From contig NZ_JACRSU010000002.1 of assembly GCF_014384785.1 (NCBI RefSeq), positions 372,001-436,000 on the forward strand: DNA of 64,000 bases, given 5' to 3'. Positions 50,187 through 59,472 of the stretch are shown here, piece by piece. Position 1 is the first letter of the stretch, and each line of letters opens with the position of its first letter. Origin of the DNA: Congzhengia minquanensis (lineage in GTDB: Bacteria > Bacillota > Clostridia > UBA1381 > UBA9506). The notes below the pieces were generated by a model, which was given only the letters and a program-made list of their open reading frames with translations, ran no database searches and had not been told where the DNA came from. The position numbers and the translations under genes were made by a program.

Positions 50187-51584
50187 ATGAATACAGATGT
50201 TGTGATAATCGGCGCCGGCCCGGCCGGAATTTTTACCGCCATTGAGATGCTGCGCCGGGGCAGCAAACAAAAAATTGTGATTGTGGAAAAGGGGCAGTCT
50301 ATTGAAAACAGACGCTGCCCAAAGGATAAAACAAAGCAGTGCGTGGGGTGCAAGCCCTACTGTCACATTACAACGGGCTTTTCCGGCGCAGGCGCTTTTT
50401 CTGACGGAAAGCTTTCTCTCTCCTATGAAGTGGGCGGAGACTTGCCCTCAATCATTGGCGAAGAATTCGCCCAGGAAACCATTGACTATACGGATAAAAT
50501 ATATTTGGAATTTGGCGCGGACGAACATGTGGAAGGATTAGGCAATACAGAAGCAGTGAAGGATATTCGCAAACGCGCTATCCAAGCCGGATTAAAGCTT
50601 GTAGACTGCCCGATCCGCCATTTGGGCACAGAAAAAGCCCAGGATATATATCTAGCCATTGAGAAATATCTTTTGGCAAACGGCGTAGAGATTTTGTTTG
50701 GCCACCAGTGTATCAATGTAATTTTAGAAGGCGACGTGTGCCGCGGCGTAACGGTTTCAGACGGCAAGAAAAATTTTGATATTTTTTCTTCCCACACCGT
50801 CGTTGCCACAGGGCGTAGGGGCGCCGACTGGCTGGAAAAAATCTGTGCTGAGCACAACATTGCCCATCAACCCGGAACTGTTGACATTGGCGTTCGCGTT
50901 GAGGTTAGAAACGAAGTTATTGAAAAGGTGAACCAGGTACTTTATGAGTCGAAGCTTATTGGCTATCCCAAACCTTTTAAAAACAAGGTACGCACGTTCT
51001 GCCAAAACCCCGGCGGGTTTGTCAGCCAGGAAAACTATGACGACGATTTGGCTGTGGTGAACGGCCATTCTTATAAAGAACTGAAGTCAGACAACACAAA
51101 TCTTGCCATTTTGTGTTCCCACAACTTTTCCGAGCCATTTAATCAACCCATTGCTTATGCACAAAAGGTGGGCGAATTGACCAACATGCTGGGTGCAGGC
51201 CATATTTTGGTTCAGCGTTTCGGCGACATTTTAGACGGAAAACGCACCTGGCAGAAAGAGCTGGCCCAGTCCAACCTGAAACCCACTTTGCCGGACGCGG
51301 TGGCCGGCGACATCACAGCGGCAATGCCCTATCGCGCCATGATTAACATAATTAATTTTATTCAGGCCATGGATGAAGTTGTGCCGGGCTTTGCATCCGA
51401 CGAAACGCTTCTGTATTCGCCTGAACTCAAATTTTACAGCAACCGTGTGAAGATGGACAAAAACCTCAACACAAACATCGGCGGGCTGCACTGTCTGGGC
51501 GATTCCAGCGGCTGGACGCGGGGGCTTATGATGGCGTCTGTTATGGGTGTATTGATGGGTCGGCAGCTGTCAGACGAAACTTAA
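50187..51584 (+). CDS. FAD-dependent oxidoreductase (COG2509 type)
   Basis: 465 residues. The N-terminal dinucleotide-binding motif is VVIIGAGPAGIFTAIEML, followed soon by a Cys-rich segment (RRCPKDKTKQCVGCKPYCHI) and 'TGFSGAGAFSDGKLSLS'. The C-terminal 'GGLHCLGDSSGWTRGLMMASVMG' closes the FAD site. This is a conserved family in Firmicutes with no firmly assigned substrate. The Cys pattern hints at a metal or Fe-S site, which I cannot confirm. A GGAGG lies 7 nt before the ATG. Confidence 0.85.
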   Translation: MNTDVVIIGAGPAGIFTAIEMLRRGSKQKIVIVEKGQSIENRRCPKDKTKQCVGCKPYCHITTGFSGAGAFSDGKLSLSYEVGGDLPSIIGEEFAQETIDYTDKIYLEFGADEHVEGLGNTEAVKDIRKRAIQAGLKLVDCPIRHLGTEKAQDIYLAIEKYLLANGVEILFGHQCINVILEGDVCRGVTVSDGKKNFDIFSSHTVVATGRRGADWLEKICAEHNIAHQPGTVDIGVRVEVRNEVIEKVNQVLYESKLIGYPKPFKNKVRTFCQNPGGFVSQENYDDDLAVVNGHSYKELKSDNTNLAILCSHNFSEPFNQPIAYAQKVGELTNMLGAGHILVQRFGDILDGKRTWQKELAQSNLKPTLPDAVAGDITAAMPYRAMINIINFIQAMDEVVPGFASDETLLYSPELKFYSNRVKMDKNLNTNIGGLHCLGDSSGWTRGLMMASVMGVLMGRQLSDET

Positions 51585-51596
51585 CGAACAGTAAGA

Positions 51597-51630
51597 AAGT
51601 GCATGGAACCATTTTTCATGCATTTTTTGT
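51597..51630 (+). terminator. Probable rho-independent terminator
   Basis: TGCATG and CATGCA pair around an 11-nt loop, then TTTTTTG, 13 nt after the FAD gene stop. Confidence 0.6.
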
Positions 51631-51734
51631 TACATAATTTTATTGATACTACACATAAAATAATACAGCGCAGCCTATTCATGCCATGGCCGCGGAAAGG
51701 CAGTAATGGAAGCCGTCGGTTCGGAGGAATTAAA

Positions 51735-52424
51735 TTGAAAAAGTTTTTTGAAAATAGAATGGTTTTAAACGTCCTGCGCACACTTCCCGTCGTTCTGACG
51801 CTGGCGGCGGTGGTTTTCCTTTTTGTGTCCGGCGGCAAGTTTTCGCCAGAGGATATTTTATCCCACTCCCCTTCCACGCCGATTTTCATTGTGCTGTTTA
51901 TTTTAATTTTATACGCATTAAAAAGCCTTTCTGTGTTCTTTCCCGTCATTGTGCTGCAAGTGGCAGTGGGGCTGTTATTCCAGTCCTTTTGGGCGGTTTT
52001 GTTAAACATTGCAGGCATGGCGGTGGCATTTGCGCTGCCCTACGCCATTGGCTATTATTCCGGCGCGGCAATGGTGACAAAGCTTTTGGACAAACACCCA
52101 AAGGTGGCAGACATGATTGAAAAACAGCGCGGCAGTGATTTTTTCATTTCCTTTTTTCTTCGCATAATTGGTTTTTTACCCGTCGACCTGGTCAGCATGT
52201 ATTTGGGCTCGGTGAAAACCGATTTTATGAAGTTTATGACCGGAAGCCTTGCCGGCGTGCTTCCAGGCGTTATTGCGGCAACCATTGCGGGAACGAGCAT
52301 CACAGACCCAACCTCCCCCACATTTATTATATCGCTGAGCATTGCACTGTTGCTTTCTGCCGCTTCTTTTATCGGAAACGCACTCTATCAGAAAAGGAAA
52401 AAACAATATGGGAACGAAAAATAA
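51735..52424 (+). CDS. TVP38/TMEM64-family membrane protein
   Basis: 229 residues from TTG at 51735, with CGGAGG 7 nt upstream; a longer frame to 51603 has no ribosome site. Five or six hydrophobic segments. The VTT/DedA-like core has 'FPVIVLQVAVGLLFQSFWAVLLNIAG', 'FFLRIIGFLPVDLVSMYLGSVK' and 'FMTGSLAGVLPGV'. Proteins of this family scramble or transport lipids. It overlaps the cardiolipin synthase gene by 17 nt, which supports a phospholipid role. Confidence 0.85.
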   Translation: MKKFFENRMVLNVLRTLPVVLTLAAVVFLFVSGGKFSPEDILSHSPSTPIFIVLFILILYALKSLSVFFPVIVLQVAVGLLFQSFWAVLLNIAGMAVAFALPYAIGYYSGAAMVTKLLDKHPKVADMIEKQRGSDFFISFFLRIIGFLPVDLVSMYLGSVKTDFMKFMTGSLAGVLPGVIAATIAGTSITDPTSPTFIISLSIALLLSAASFIGNALYQKRKKQYGNEK

Positions 52425-53958
52425 TCGCATGCGGCACAGCTGGTTTGGGCCGCTGTTTCGCAAACGTCTGTTAATCATTTTAATGCTGCTGGTGAAAATT
52501 GCCTTTTTAATTTTTTTAACAGCATTTACCAGCAGATATTTTATTGTGCTTCAGTGGGTCTTTGTTGCCGTCAGCATTTATGTGGCGCTTTGTCTTGTCA
52601 TGCAGCGCTTTAAAGGAGCTTATAAATTTACCTGGGTGTTTTTAATTTTGCTGTTCCCATTATTCGGCGGATTGTTCTATTTGTTTTTTACAAACCAGTC
52701 CTCCACCAGACGTATCAAAAGAATTTTGAAAAAAACCTATGCCAAAACCCGCGGGCTGTTTCGGCTTCCTGAAAACACATACCATGGCGAGGTACCCAGC
52801 AACTTTAAGCCTCAAATCCGCTATTTAGAGTCCTATGCGGGTTTTCCTGCGTTTGGTCGCACAAAAACGCAATATCTTCCAACCGGGGAGGATATGTTTG
52901 AGCATCTCATAGCAGAGCTGAAAAAAGCGGAAAAATATATTTTTTTGGAATATTTTATTATCCATCAGGGGAAAATGTGGAACACCATTTTAGATATTTT
53001 AGAAGAAAAGGCGAAATGCGGCGTAGACGTGCGGATTATTTACGACGACTTTGGCTGTTTTTGGATTTTGCCGAAAAATTATTGTCAGACTCTAAAGAAT
53101 AAGGGCATATCCTGTGCGGTTTTTAACCCCTTCAAGCCACTACTGACCACCAGCCAGAACAACCGAGACCACCGTAAAATTGCAGTGATTGACGGAAAAA
53201 CTGCTTTTACAGGCGGCAATAATCTGGCAGACGAATATATCAATGAAATTGAAAAATTTGGTTATTGGAAGGACACGGCAGTGAAAGTAACAGGTGACGC
53301 AGCGTGGAGCTTTGCTTTAATCTTTTTGCAGCAGTGGTCGGTGTGCACCCAGCAGCAGGAGAATTATGAGGCGTTTTATCCCTGGAACGAAACAGCCTGC
53401 GACATTGCAGACGACGGCATTGTGGTTCCCTTTGCAGACAGCCCCATGGATTTAGAAAACGTTTACGAACAGGTTTATCTTCAGATTATAAACAACGCGA
53501 AAGAATATGTATATATCACCACGCCCTATCTGATTATCGATGACAATATGGTAACTGCACTGACGCTAGCCGCAAAAAGCGGCGTGGACGTGCGGATTTT
53601 AACGCCCCACATCTGGGACAAGCGCGTTGTTCATTTCACAACCCAGTCTTATTATAAGACGCTGTTAGACGAGGGTGTAAAAATTTATGAGTTTACCAGC
53701 GGCTTTGTTCATGCAAAAACTATTGTTTCCGACGACCAGGTGGCAGTGGTCGGCTCAGCTAACTTAGATTACAGAAGCCTTTACCTGCAGTTTGAATGCG
53801 GCGTTCTGCTGCTAAACAGTTCTGCTGTGAACCAGATGCGGGACGACTTTTTGAACATGTTAAGGTCAAGCGGTGAAATTTTGTCGGAGGACTGCGCCTG
53901 CGGGCGCATAAAATCTTTTGTGCAGAAAGTTGTCCGCCTGTTTGCGCCCCTCATGTAA
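52408..53958 (+). CDS. cls: Cardiolipin synthase
   Basis: 516 residues from the ATG at 52408 (AAAAGGAAAAAA upstream). Two N-terminal membrane helices (about 15-70), then the two phospholipase D HKD motifs: 'NRDHRKIAVIDGKTAFTGG' and 'FVHAKTIVSDDQVAVVGSAN'. It joins two phosphatidylglycerols to cardiolipin at the membrane. The full clostridial Cls architecture is present. It is in an operon with the TVP38-like gene. Confidence 0.93.
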   Translation: MGTKNNRMRHSWFGPLFRKRLLIILMLLVKIAFLIFLTAFTSRYFIVLQWVFVAVSIYVALCLVMQRFKGAYKFTWVFLILLFPLFGGLFYLFFTNQSSTRRIKRILKKTYAKTRGLFRLPENTYHGEVPSNFKPQIRYLESYAGFPAFGRTKTQYLPTGEDMFEHLIAELKKAEKYIFLEYFIIHQGKMWNTILDILEEKAKCGVDVRIIYDDFGCFWILPKNYCQTLKNKGISCAVFNPFKPLLTTSQNNRDHRKIAVIDGKTAFTGGNNLADEYINEIEKFGYWKDTAVKVTGDAAWSFALIFLQQWSVCTQQQENYEAFYPWNETACDIADDGIVVPFADSPMDLENVYEQVYLQIINNAKEYVYITTPYLIIDDNMVTALTLAAKSGVDVRILTPHIWDKRVVHFTTQSYYKTLLDEGVKIYEFTSGFVHAKTIVSDDQVAVVGSANLDYRSLYLQFECGVLLLNSSAVNQMRDDFLNMLRSSGEILSEDCACGRIKSFVQKVVRLFAPLM

Positions 53959-53960
53959 TA

Positions 53961-53988
53961 AAAACCGGGGAAAAATCCCCGGTTTTTA
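53961..53988. terminator. Bidirectional rho-independent terminator
   Basis: AAAACCGGGG, a 5-nt loop and the complement CCCCGGTTTT, between cls and the convergent dipeptidase gene, whose stop it overlaps. Confidence 0.9.
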
Positions 53989-55422
53989 TTTATGAATTGC
54001 TTTATCAGCGTTTAGAATCATCAAAATTAAAATTTTAATTCCCTCTAAAAATCCCGCTATGTGCAGCATTTCGTCCTTCTGGTGAATTCCGCCATGCCCC
54101 TGAGGTAAAGTTTCAGGCAGCTTAAATTTATAAGGAGCACAGGTCCCCACGCTGAAAGCATTTTTTAAATGTGCCGCATAGGTTGCGCCGGCGCTGTATT
54201 GCGGCTTTGCTCCATAGTCGCCGCTAACCGTTTGATAGGCGGCAAGCAGAGCATTTACAACTTCTTTCTCCGCATCATTGTTAAAACCCGCTCTGTTTTC
54301 CAGTTCCGTCATGCCCCAATTTTTGCTTGTAAGCACACGGTTGATGTTATCAATAATGGTTTTGCCGTCAGCTTCTGTTCCGTAGCGGATATCAAAGCTT
54401 AACGCTAACCGTCCATTGTCCATTTTTGCAATTCCATTGGCGCAGGTGAGCCTGCCAAAATTTTTATCCTGGTGCTTAATGCCAAATGGCTCTCCATAAA
54501 ACCCCTTTAAAAGTTCTGTAACTGCGCTGAAAATATTTCTGTCCGCCTGAGGCAATTCAGAACAGCTTTTTAAAAGGTTTGCCGCACAAAACAGCGCATT
54601 TTCAGAGCCTTCGGGAGCAGAGGCGTGTTTTGAAACGCCCATTGCCGTTAAAATCAGCTCGTTGCCCCTCTGCTTTATCTGAATTTTTCCATTCTGTTCC
54701 GCCCGTTCTGTTAATTCCTTTTGCAGCGCGTCTGTATAAGTTATGGTCACGCAAACCTCATCTAAAACTACGTTAAAGGCCGAGCCTCCGCTGACACTGC
54801 GCACTTGCTGGAACAGATCACCGCACTGCGCAAAAAAGCGCATTGTGCCCTTTTCCCCTACATAAACAGGGAACGAGTTGTCCGGAACTAAGGACACATC
54901 CGGCATGTTTTGTTCCCTTACAAAGGCATCGGCATCGCTCATTCCGCTTTCTTCATCAGAACCCACAAACACAGCAAGCTTGCTGTTTAAAGAAAACCCC
55001 AGCTCCTGAATTGCTTTCACCGCATAGACCGAGGCAACCACGCCAGATTTGTTATCCTCTGCTCCCCTGCCCACAATAAAACCACTTTTCTCAATTGGAA
55101 CAAAGGGTTCTGTGTAAATCCAGCCGCCTCCTGCAGGCACCACGTCGCAGTGGGAGAAAAGACCGATTGTTTTGTCCCCCTGGCCGAACTCTGCCAATGC
55201 ATATCCGCTGTTTTCAAAAATCTTAGTTTTTAGTCCCATACGCTGAAAAAGTTTAGCAGAAGCATTTAATGCCATGGCACAGGGTGCGCCGTTCGGCGCG
55301 CCGGGCGCCGCCGCTTCTTTTACCGAGGGTATTTGAATTAAATGTTTTAAATCATGAATAATCTCGCTTTTGTGAACTACAAGAAATTCGTCTATCCGAT
55401 CAGTCAGCGTCAAATGAATCAT
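53986..55422 (-). CDS. pepV: M20-family dipeptidase (PepV-like)
   Basis: 478 residues, family length. Zinc-site features in order: 'IGLFSHCDVVPAG' (His, with the Asp), 'GRGAEDNKSG' (bridging Asp), 'GSDEESGMSD' (Glu-Glu), 'LVPDNSFPV' (Asp), and 'QGHGGIHQKDE' (His). The middle lid domain is present. It splits dipeptides in the cytoplasm. The ATG overlaps the trkH stop (ATGA), so it is translationally coupled to the potassium transporter; a functional link is not obvious. Confidence 0.85.
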   Translation of the reverse strand: MIHLTLTDRIDEFLVVHKSEIIHDLKHLIQIPSVKEAAAPGAPNGAPCAMALNASAKLFQRMGLKTKIFENSGYALAEFGQGDKTIGLFSHCDVVPAGGGWIYTEPFVPIEKSGFIVGRGAEDNKSGVVASVYAVKAIQELGFSLNSKLAVFVGSDEESGMSDADAFVREQNMPDVSLVPDNSFPVYVGEKGTMRFFAQCGDLFQQVRSVSGGSAFNVVLDEVCVTITYTDALQKELTERAEQNGKIQIKQRGNELILTAMGVSKHASAPEGSENALFCAANLLKSCSELPQADRNIFSAVTELLKGFYGEPFGIKHQDKNFGRLTCANGIAKMDNGRLALSFDIRYGTEADGKTIIDNINRVLTSKNWGMTELENRAGFNNDAEKEVVNALLAAYQTVSGDYGAKPQYSAGATYAAHLKNAFSVGTCAPYKFKLPETLPQGHGGIHQKDEMLHIAGFLEGIKILILMILNADKAIHK

Positions 55423-56918
55423 CCCCTGCTATTGATATTTTTAATGCGTGTAACACGCCGTTTCATTGCCGGCCCCAGGCTGAATCTCCACATACCGAGA
55501 TGAAAAATCATCAGCATCGGATAAAGCTCAAGCCTGCCCGCCAGCATGTCGAACATCAGCACATATTTTGAAAACGGTGAGAAAAAGGAAAAGTTTCCGC
55601 TGGGACCAACCGCTGCCATTCCGGGGCCCACATCGTTCAGCGTAGCGGCTACCGCGGTAAAGGTTGTCACCAAATCCTGGTTTTCAAAAGAAAGCAGCAG
55701 CACCGAGGCGATGAAGATTAAAATATATGCTACAAAGAACACGTTAATAGACCGCTGAACCTCGTGATTCACCATTTTCCCCTCGGCCTTAATTTTTTTT
55801 ACGCTGCCGGGATGAATCTGAATCATCAGTTCCTTTTTCACGGTTTTAAACAAAATCATAATTCTGGAAACTTTCATACCGCCGCCGGTGCTTCCTGCAC
55901 AAGCCCCCACAAACATCAGCGTTACCAAAATTGCTTTTGAGGCCGCAGGCCACAAATCAAAATTGATGGTGGCAAAACCCGTTGTGGTGATGATAGACGA
56001 CACCTGGAAAAAGGCGTGCCGAAGAGTGCTTTCAATGCTGTTTTCCACAGGATAGATATTAAAAAATATGATAACTGTGGCTGCAATTATGATCAAAAAA
56101 TAATATCTTGCCTCCTCAAACCGGACGGCCTTACCCCACTTTTTTAAGTACAGCAAAAAATACATGCCGAAGTTTACGCCAAACAACATCATAAACACCG
56201 CAACCACCCATTGAATGTAGGGCGAATAATCGGCAAAACTGGCATTTCTCACTGCAAACCCGCCGGTACCGGCCGTTCCGAACACAGCGGTAATTGCGTC
56301 GAACGCTGGCATTTTGCCTAAAATAAGCAAAATAAATTCCGCCAGCGACAGCACAAAATACATTACATAAAGTATTAATGCCGTGTTTTGCACTTTGGGA
56401 AGCAGACGCTCGACAGATGGGCCGGGGCTTTCTGCCCGTAAAAGATGAATTGGCGAGCCGCCTTTCGTAAGGGGCATAATCGCCAGCAGAAACACCAAAA
56501 CGCCCATGCCGCCCACCCAGTTGGTAAAGCTGCGCCAAAAGAGGCCGCAACGGGACATTGCCTCAATATTGGTTAAAATGCTTGCCCCCGTAGTGGTAAA
56601 CCCTGAAACGGTTTCAAACAGCGCATCGGTAAAATTGGGAATGTCCCCATTGATGCAAAAGGGCAGTGCGCCAAAAATACTTAACATAATCCAGCTAAAA
56701 GCCACGGTCACGAAGCCTTCTTTTTCAAAAAACACCATGTTCCGCGGCTTTTTTAAAACTGTCAGCGTTCCAATTAAAATACAAAGCACCGCAACAAGCA
56801 AAAAAGCGATACCTTCTTGCTCTCCATACAGTAAAGAAACAATAAAAGGCAGCAGCATAAATGCGCCTTCCATGTTCAATATCCAGCCCAAAATATAGAT
56901 AATTGCTCGAACATTCAT
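55419..56918 (-). CDS. trkH: TrkH/KtrB-type potassium uptake membrane subunit
   Basis: 499 residues with about ten membrane segments. Four pore-loop regions of the Trk/Ktr superfamily are visible, such as 'TVSGFTTTGASILTNIEAM', 'VFGTAGTGGFAVRNAS', 'SSIITTTGFATINFDLWP' and 'LNDVGPGMAAVGPSGN'. It imports K+ across the cell membrane with TrkA. The ATG follows GAGGGAATTAA. It is 14 nt downstream of trkA. Confidence 0.93.
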   Translation of the reverse strand: MNVRAIIYILGWILNMEGAFMLLPFIVSLLYGEQEGIAFLLVAVLCILIGTLTVLKKPRNMVFFEKEGFVTVAFSWIMLSIFGALPFCINGDIPNFTDALFETVSGFTTTGASILTNIEAMSRCGLFWRSFTNWVGGMGVLVFLLAIMPLTKGGSPIHLLRAESPGPSVERLLPKVQNTALILYVMYFVLSLAEFILLILGKMPAFDAITAVFGTAGTGGFAVRNASFADYSPYIQWVVAVFMMLFGVNFGMYFLLYLKKWGKAVRFEEARYYFLIIIAATVIIFFNIYPVENSIESTLRHAFFQVSSIITTTGFATINFDLWPAASKAILVTLMFVGACAGSTGGGMKVSRIMILFKTVKKELMIQIHPGSVKKIKAEGKMVNHEVQRSINVFFVAYILIFIASVLLLSFENQDLVTTFTAVAATLNDVGPGMAAVGPSGNFSFFSPFSKYVLMFDMLAGRLELYPMLMIFHLGMWRFSLGPAMKRRVTRIKNINSRG

Positions 56919-56932
56919 TTAATTCCCTCAAC

Positions 56933-58321
56933 TTAATTTTGTAAAATATCGCTGATATCGCGAAAGCCTGCCTGCATTGTGACCACAACCACCTTGTCGC
57001 CGATTTGAATTTTATCGTCGCCATTGGGTATAATTACCTTGTCCTGCCGCGCGATGCTTGCAATTAATAAATTTTTCTTCAACCGCAGCCTTTTTAGCGG
57101 AATTCCGGCCAAAGGCGAATCTTTTTCAATTTTAAACTCAATTGCCTCTGCCCGGTCGTCAAAAATATGATAAAGGGTTTCAATGTTGCTGCCAATGGAG
57201 TTTTGTTTTGCCCGCACATAGGCGATAATGGTTTCTGCTGTAATATACTTCGGATATACCACGCTTCCCAGCTCTAAGCTGTCGATTACGCTGTCGAAAG
57301 CAATTCGATTCACCTTTGTGATAACTTTTATGTTCGGGTTCCGTTTTGCGTGGAGAGTGAGCAGAATATTTTCCTCGTCCAAACCGGTAAGCGGGATAAA
57401 GGATTCTGTTTGGTCTAGCCCCTCACGGGTTAACAGTTTTTCGTCGGCACCGTCGCCGCAAATAATAATTGCGTCGTCTAACAGCAAACTCAGTTCCTCG
57501 CAGCGTTTCATGTCCAGCTCAATAATTTTTACCTCAATGCCCATCTCTATCAGCTGTTTTGCCAGATAGTAAGAGGTTTTTCCGCCGCCGATAATCATTG
57601 CGTTGGAAACGCGGTGGGTTTTTAGACCAATCTTTTTAAAAAAGACGTGGGCATTCTTCACCGTTGAAATAAACGAAACAATATCCCCCGCTTCTAAAAT
57701 GAAGTTGCCGTCTGGTATTACCAGTCGTCCGTCCCGCTCCACAGCGCAAATCAAAATCTGGTCTTTCTGCTGCAGTTTTGATAGCGCTTTTCCAGCCAGC
57801 ACGTTGCCTTCCGGAAGCTTAAACTTAATCATTTCCACCTGCCCTTTGGCAAAGGCATTGATTGAAAGCGCTGTTGGAAAACGCAAAAGGCGTGCGATTT
57901 CATTCGCCGCCTCAAGCTCGGGATTGATTATCATCGAAAGGCCTAGCTTGTCCCGCAGATAGTAAAGCTCCTCGCTGTAGTCCGGGTTTCTCACCCTGGC
58001 AATAGCCGAGCACCGGCCTACCTTTTTCGCAATGGTACAGCAAAGCAGATTCAGTTCGTCGGAATCTGTTACGGCGATGATTAAATCTGCATCTTCAATT
58101 CCCGCTTCCATCTGCACCTGGTAGCTGGAACCGTTTCCAATTATCCCCAAAACATCGTAGGTTTCACAAATACCCTGAATTACAAAATGGTTTTTGTCGA
58201 TTACGGTAACGTCGTGCCCTTCGTCACAAAGACGGGCCACCAGCGTACTGCCTACCTTTCCGCAACCTACAATAATAATCTGCAATCCATTTTCGACGTT
58301 TTGATTTTCTCTTTTAGACAC
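56933..58321 (-). CDS. trkA: TrkA potassium-uptake regulatory subunit
   Basis: 462 residues with two RCK units, each NAD(H)-binding plus RCK_C. Motifs: 'IIVGCGKVGSTLVARLCDEGHDVTVIDK' (about 15-40) and 'AMIIGGGKTSYYLAKQLIEMGIEVKIIE' (about 240-265), written here in part. It gates TrkH according to nucleotide binding. The start is GTG (complement of 58319-58321) after CGGAGGCG. It is first in the trkA-trkH-pepV operon. Confidence 0.93.
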   Translation of the reverse strand: MSKRENQNVENGLQIIIVGCGKVGSTLVARLCDEGHDVTVIDKNHFVIQGICETYDVLGIIGNGSSYQVQMEAGIEDADLIIAVTDSDELNLLCCTIAKKVGRCSAIARVRNPDYSEELYYLRDKLGLSMIINPELEAANEIARLLRFPTALSINAFAKGQVEMIKFKLPEGNVLAGKALSKLQQKDQILICAVERDGRLVIPDGNFILEAGDIVSFISTVKNAHVFFKKIGLKTHRVSNAMIIGGGKTSYYLAKQLIEMGIEVKIIELDMKRCEELSLLLDDAIIICGDGADEKLLTREGLDQTESFIPLTGLDEENILLTLHAKRNPNIKVITKVNRIAFDSVIDSLELGSVVYPKYITAETIIAYVRAKQNSIGSNIETLYHIFDDRAEAIEFKIEKDSPLAGIPLKRLRLKKNLLIASIARQDKVIIPNGDDKIQIGDKVVVVTMQAGFRDISDILQN

Positions 58322-58383
58322 GTTAACGCCTCCGAAAAAATACTGATATAATAAATTTCATTTTTAATAAATTTTCTAAAAAT

Positions 58384-59277
58384 TTATAATCCCCTGATGG
58401 TATTTAACTGTTCTTCATCAAGATTTCCGCTGTGGTCAATATAGATATCAATGGTTACAAAACCGCCGGCGCAGTTTACATTTTTTACATATTCTTTCAA
58501 ATATGCATTGTCGTGTGTCACACCCCTGCTGCGCCACAGTTTTGCTCCTAAAGGCGCTAAAATATGTGCGCGGGAGCCTCCGTAAAACGCTTGGGTGGGA
58601 ATAACATTTAAATCGTTAAACTCGCCTGCCGTATAGTCTTCATCACAAAACCATTTATAACAACTTTCCTGTACACCATTGTTAAAGGTAACGATAGCCT
58701 CGGGATTTGCCTTTTTTATTGCATCATAATAAAGCTTTATATTATCGTTGTTATATCCTAACCAGTCATAACAGCCGTCTATCCACCAGGCTTTGATTTT
58801 ATCGCCGTAACGCTGGGCATATTCCGCCAGCACAGACGACCATTTTTCCACAAAAGCTGCAGTTACGCTGCCCCGCGGGTCGGACAAACCGAATTTCGGG
58901 CCGCAGACCTTGTCTTTCCATGGGCCGTCCCCGGTGTAGTAAAGGCACAAATCAATGTCATATTTGGAAAGGGATTGATACAAATCTAAAACTAAATCCC
59001 TCGTTGCGCACGCCTCTCCTGGCTGTGTGCCACAAATTCTGTTAAACGTTTCATTGGGCGCAATCATATACTTTTGCCCCTGCATTATCGTAATAAAATA
59101 ATAGCCGGCGCCAACATCATTAAGCTGTCGCGCCAGTTTTTCCGTATCAAAATTGTTTACTGCCAGGTTCCAGTCGCGACGCACCTGTTCCGTAGGTATC
59201 TGCGACCCGGGCTCACCATATAAAAAGTGGGTAAAAACGCCCCAGCGCCGGTTAAAAAGCCGTTCTGTGATGTCCAT
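58384..59277 (-). CDS. GH29-like alpha-L-fucosidase-type catalytic domain, short form
   Basis: 297 residues without signal peptide. It opens 'RLFNRRWGVFTHFLYG', like the GH29 entry, and has 'IKAWWIDGCYDWLG' in which the Asp is at the position of the GH29 nucleophile. The (beta/alpha)8 barrel seems to end near residue 290, so the usual C-terminal beta domain is missing. The family is assigned with reserve; it may act on another deoxy sugar. The ATG follows TTAGGAGGATG. It is likely monocistronic. Confidence 0.6.
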   Translation of the reverse strand: MDITERLFNRRWGVFTHFLYGEPGSQIPTEQVRRDWNLAVNNFDTEKLARQLNDVGAGYYFITIMQGQKYMIAPNETFNRICGTQPGEACATRDLVLDLYQSLSKYDIDLCLYYTGDGPWKDKVCGPKFGLSDPRGSVTAAFVEKWSSVLAEYAQRYGDKIKAWWIDGCYDWLGYNNDNIKLYYDAIKKANPEAIVTFNNGVQESCYKWFCDEDYTAGEFNDLNVIPTQAFYGGSRAHILAPLGAKLWRSRGVTHDNAYLKEYVKNVNCAGGFVTIDIYIDHSGNLDEEQLNTIRGL

Positions 59278-59372
59278 TTACATCCTCCTAACAAAACTTC
59301 TCGTCCGTTGTTCATTATATATGAACGTTTCCCGTTTGTCAAGGAAAACATATAGATTGTATAAAGACAAAA

Positions 59373-59409
59373 AGAAACAGCGCCACAAGCATGTGGCACT
59401 GTTCCTTTT
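59373..59409. terminator. Rho-independent terminator after the HtrA gene
   Basis: AAACAG-GCCAC and GTGGC-CTGTT pair around a 6-nt loop with one mismatch; T-runs occur on both strands. Confidence 0.75.
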
Positions 59410-59472
59410 TGGATAATTTCTGTAAAAATAGAAGGAGGGGGGTTCTATCTAAAATGAGAGGATAGACGAATT

